From Takakia lepidozioides (lineage: Eukaryota; Streptophyta; Takakiopsida; Takakiales; Takakiaceae): a stretch of DNA of 64,000 nt. The stretch's first letter is position 1. Every line of letters begins with the position of its first letter. Position numbers and translations under genes: made by a program. Shown here piece after piece: positions 63,801 to 64,000 of this stretch. Location of the stretch: positions 1,178,001 to 1,242,000 of the forward strand of contig CM060732.1 in the NCBI GenBank assembly GCA_030704615.1, given 5' to 3'. The notes beneath the pieces are model-generated. The model saw nothing but the letters and a program-made list of their open reading frames with translations, did no database searches and had not been told where the DNA came from.

Positions 63801-64000
63801 GCATGTGCCCCATGCCAGGAGGCGATGATTGCCATCCCACACGTAGAACATCTTACCGGACAAGTGCTGGAAAAGAGGATCACTAGCAATCGATCTCTCG
63901 AACTCCTCATTTCGCGTTTGCCAATGGGGACCCCATTTGTCCACCTCATCGGAAGTGTGGGCACGGGAAGCTCCGTGGTCGTTCTCAATGGAAACGTAAA
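60809..64000 (-). pseudogene. ParB-methylase-like gene, copy C5 (runs off the window)
   Basis: Minus strand. 64,000-63,530: HWQTRNEEFERSIASDPLFQ, GKMFYVWDGNHRLLAW, then in another frame ESYVKAAEVRARIKYKSRMV and helical sequence. Exon 63,267-63,024 (SPAAESLRDYVTRCFLLYK, DQPNADKAAMRLLY). Intron 63,023-62,244 full of GGCGCC repeats. Exon 62,243-61,123 (LEKGHLSFEPPFFLAWRN; Lys-rich; PVVRVPKSVRSGTGSAKK; CDMILLDIPDGELLEGLDG; GMLLDDGGCVVVLA), with a frameshift near 61,805. Short intron 61,122-61,071 (52 bases, phase 0). Exon 61,070-60,809 (SLLDVQTLVFEAYCFVKRGS, RSPAFIQTLMETCSDV). The motif I exon is lost at 60,809. This is the longest copy and fixes the exon order. Confidence 0.6.
62281..62955. repeat. 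GGCGCC-centred repeats in the C5 intron, period about 116 bp
   Basis: Five or six units of GGAAAATGGCGCCGAATTTCC, then AGTTCAGGGCCAGCCA, CTAGGGACTTAGCCCG, AAAATGGCTAAGTCCC and TGAACGGCAATAGGGCCTAG. The two outer units are inverted relative to the inner ones (AATTCGGCGCCATTTT at 62,409 and 62,938). Same core as the C1-intron array and the 53-bp satellite but with a different spacer and period. Confidence 0.92.

Overview
The window looks like nuclear DNA of a streptophyte. Pointers are plant-type PPR and OSB-like (PDF-motif) fragments, a TNP2/DUF4218 CACTA transposase, Ty3 retrotransposons (one a chromovirus with an initiator-Met-tRNA-type primer site), an eIF4A fragment with plant-like sequence, and short GT-AG introns. 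The PPR style suggests a seed-free land plant (bryophyte, lycophyte or fern) or possibly a charophyte; I cannot choose. Nearly all of the window is transposon-derived and decayed, and I see no complete, clearly functional host gene.

Layout. 1-12.68 kb: a Ty3 retrotransposon (family A) on the minus strand (copy 2), fused tail-to-tail to a plus-strand copy of its own 5' region and gag (copy 1). 12.7-16.8 kb: repeated fragments of PPR and OSB-like PDF-motif coding sequence. 16.8-18.5 kb: one end of a CACTA element, then a broken two-exon FCP1/NIF-phosphatase-like gene cut by the LTR of a chromovirus (family B copy 1, 18.48-24.1 kb). 24.1-27.4 kb: non-coding DNA, then an eIF4A remnant fused to a LINE. 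27.4-30.06 kb: a decayed TNP2 (CACTA) transposase interrupted by family A copy 3 (30.06-40.29 kb, plus strand). A 500-N scaffold gap follows. Beyond it are 57 bp of an oppositely oriented family A LTR inside the integrase of chromovirus copy 2 (40.85-45.49 kb).

45.5-64 kb is the most unusual part. It holds five fragments (C1-C5) of one multi-exon gene family, a palindromic 53-bp satellite, related GGCGCC-centred palindromic repeats inside paralogous introns, a second set of long palindromes, and a SWIM-zinc-finger MULE-like transposase remnant. Read together, C1-C5 describe a protein with an N-terminal ParB-like segment (short motif VWDGNHRLLAW) and a C-terminal amino-DNA-methyltransferase-like domain in permuted (beta-type) order: a DIPD motif where DPPY is expected, then DLTCGTG(A). 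Some copies end in inverted sequences built on CATGAGCGG, so the family may travel on a DNA transposon. The architecture resembles phage/bacterial ParB-methylase fusions. This is inference from motifs; no database search was possible.

How parts relate: family A encodes pre-gag ORF, gag, protease, RT, RNase H and integrase, then a long post-integrase ORF with an in-frame repeat. The chromovirus encodes gag, protease-RT-RNase H-integrase and a chromodomain. Several stops in both families and in the methylase family arose by C-to-T changes (CAG to TAG, CGA to TGA, CAA to TAA), as expected for methylated, silenced repeats.
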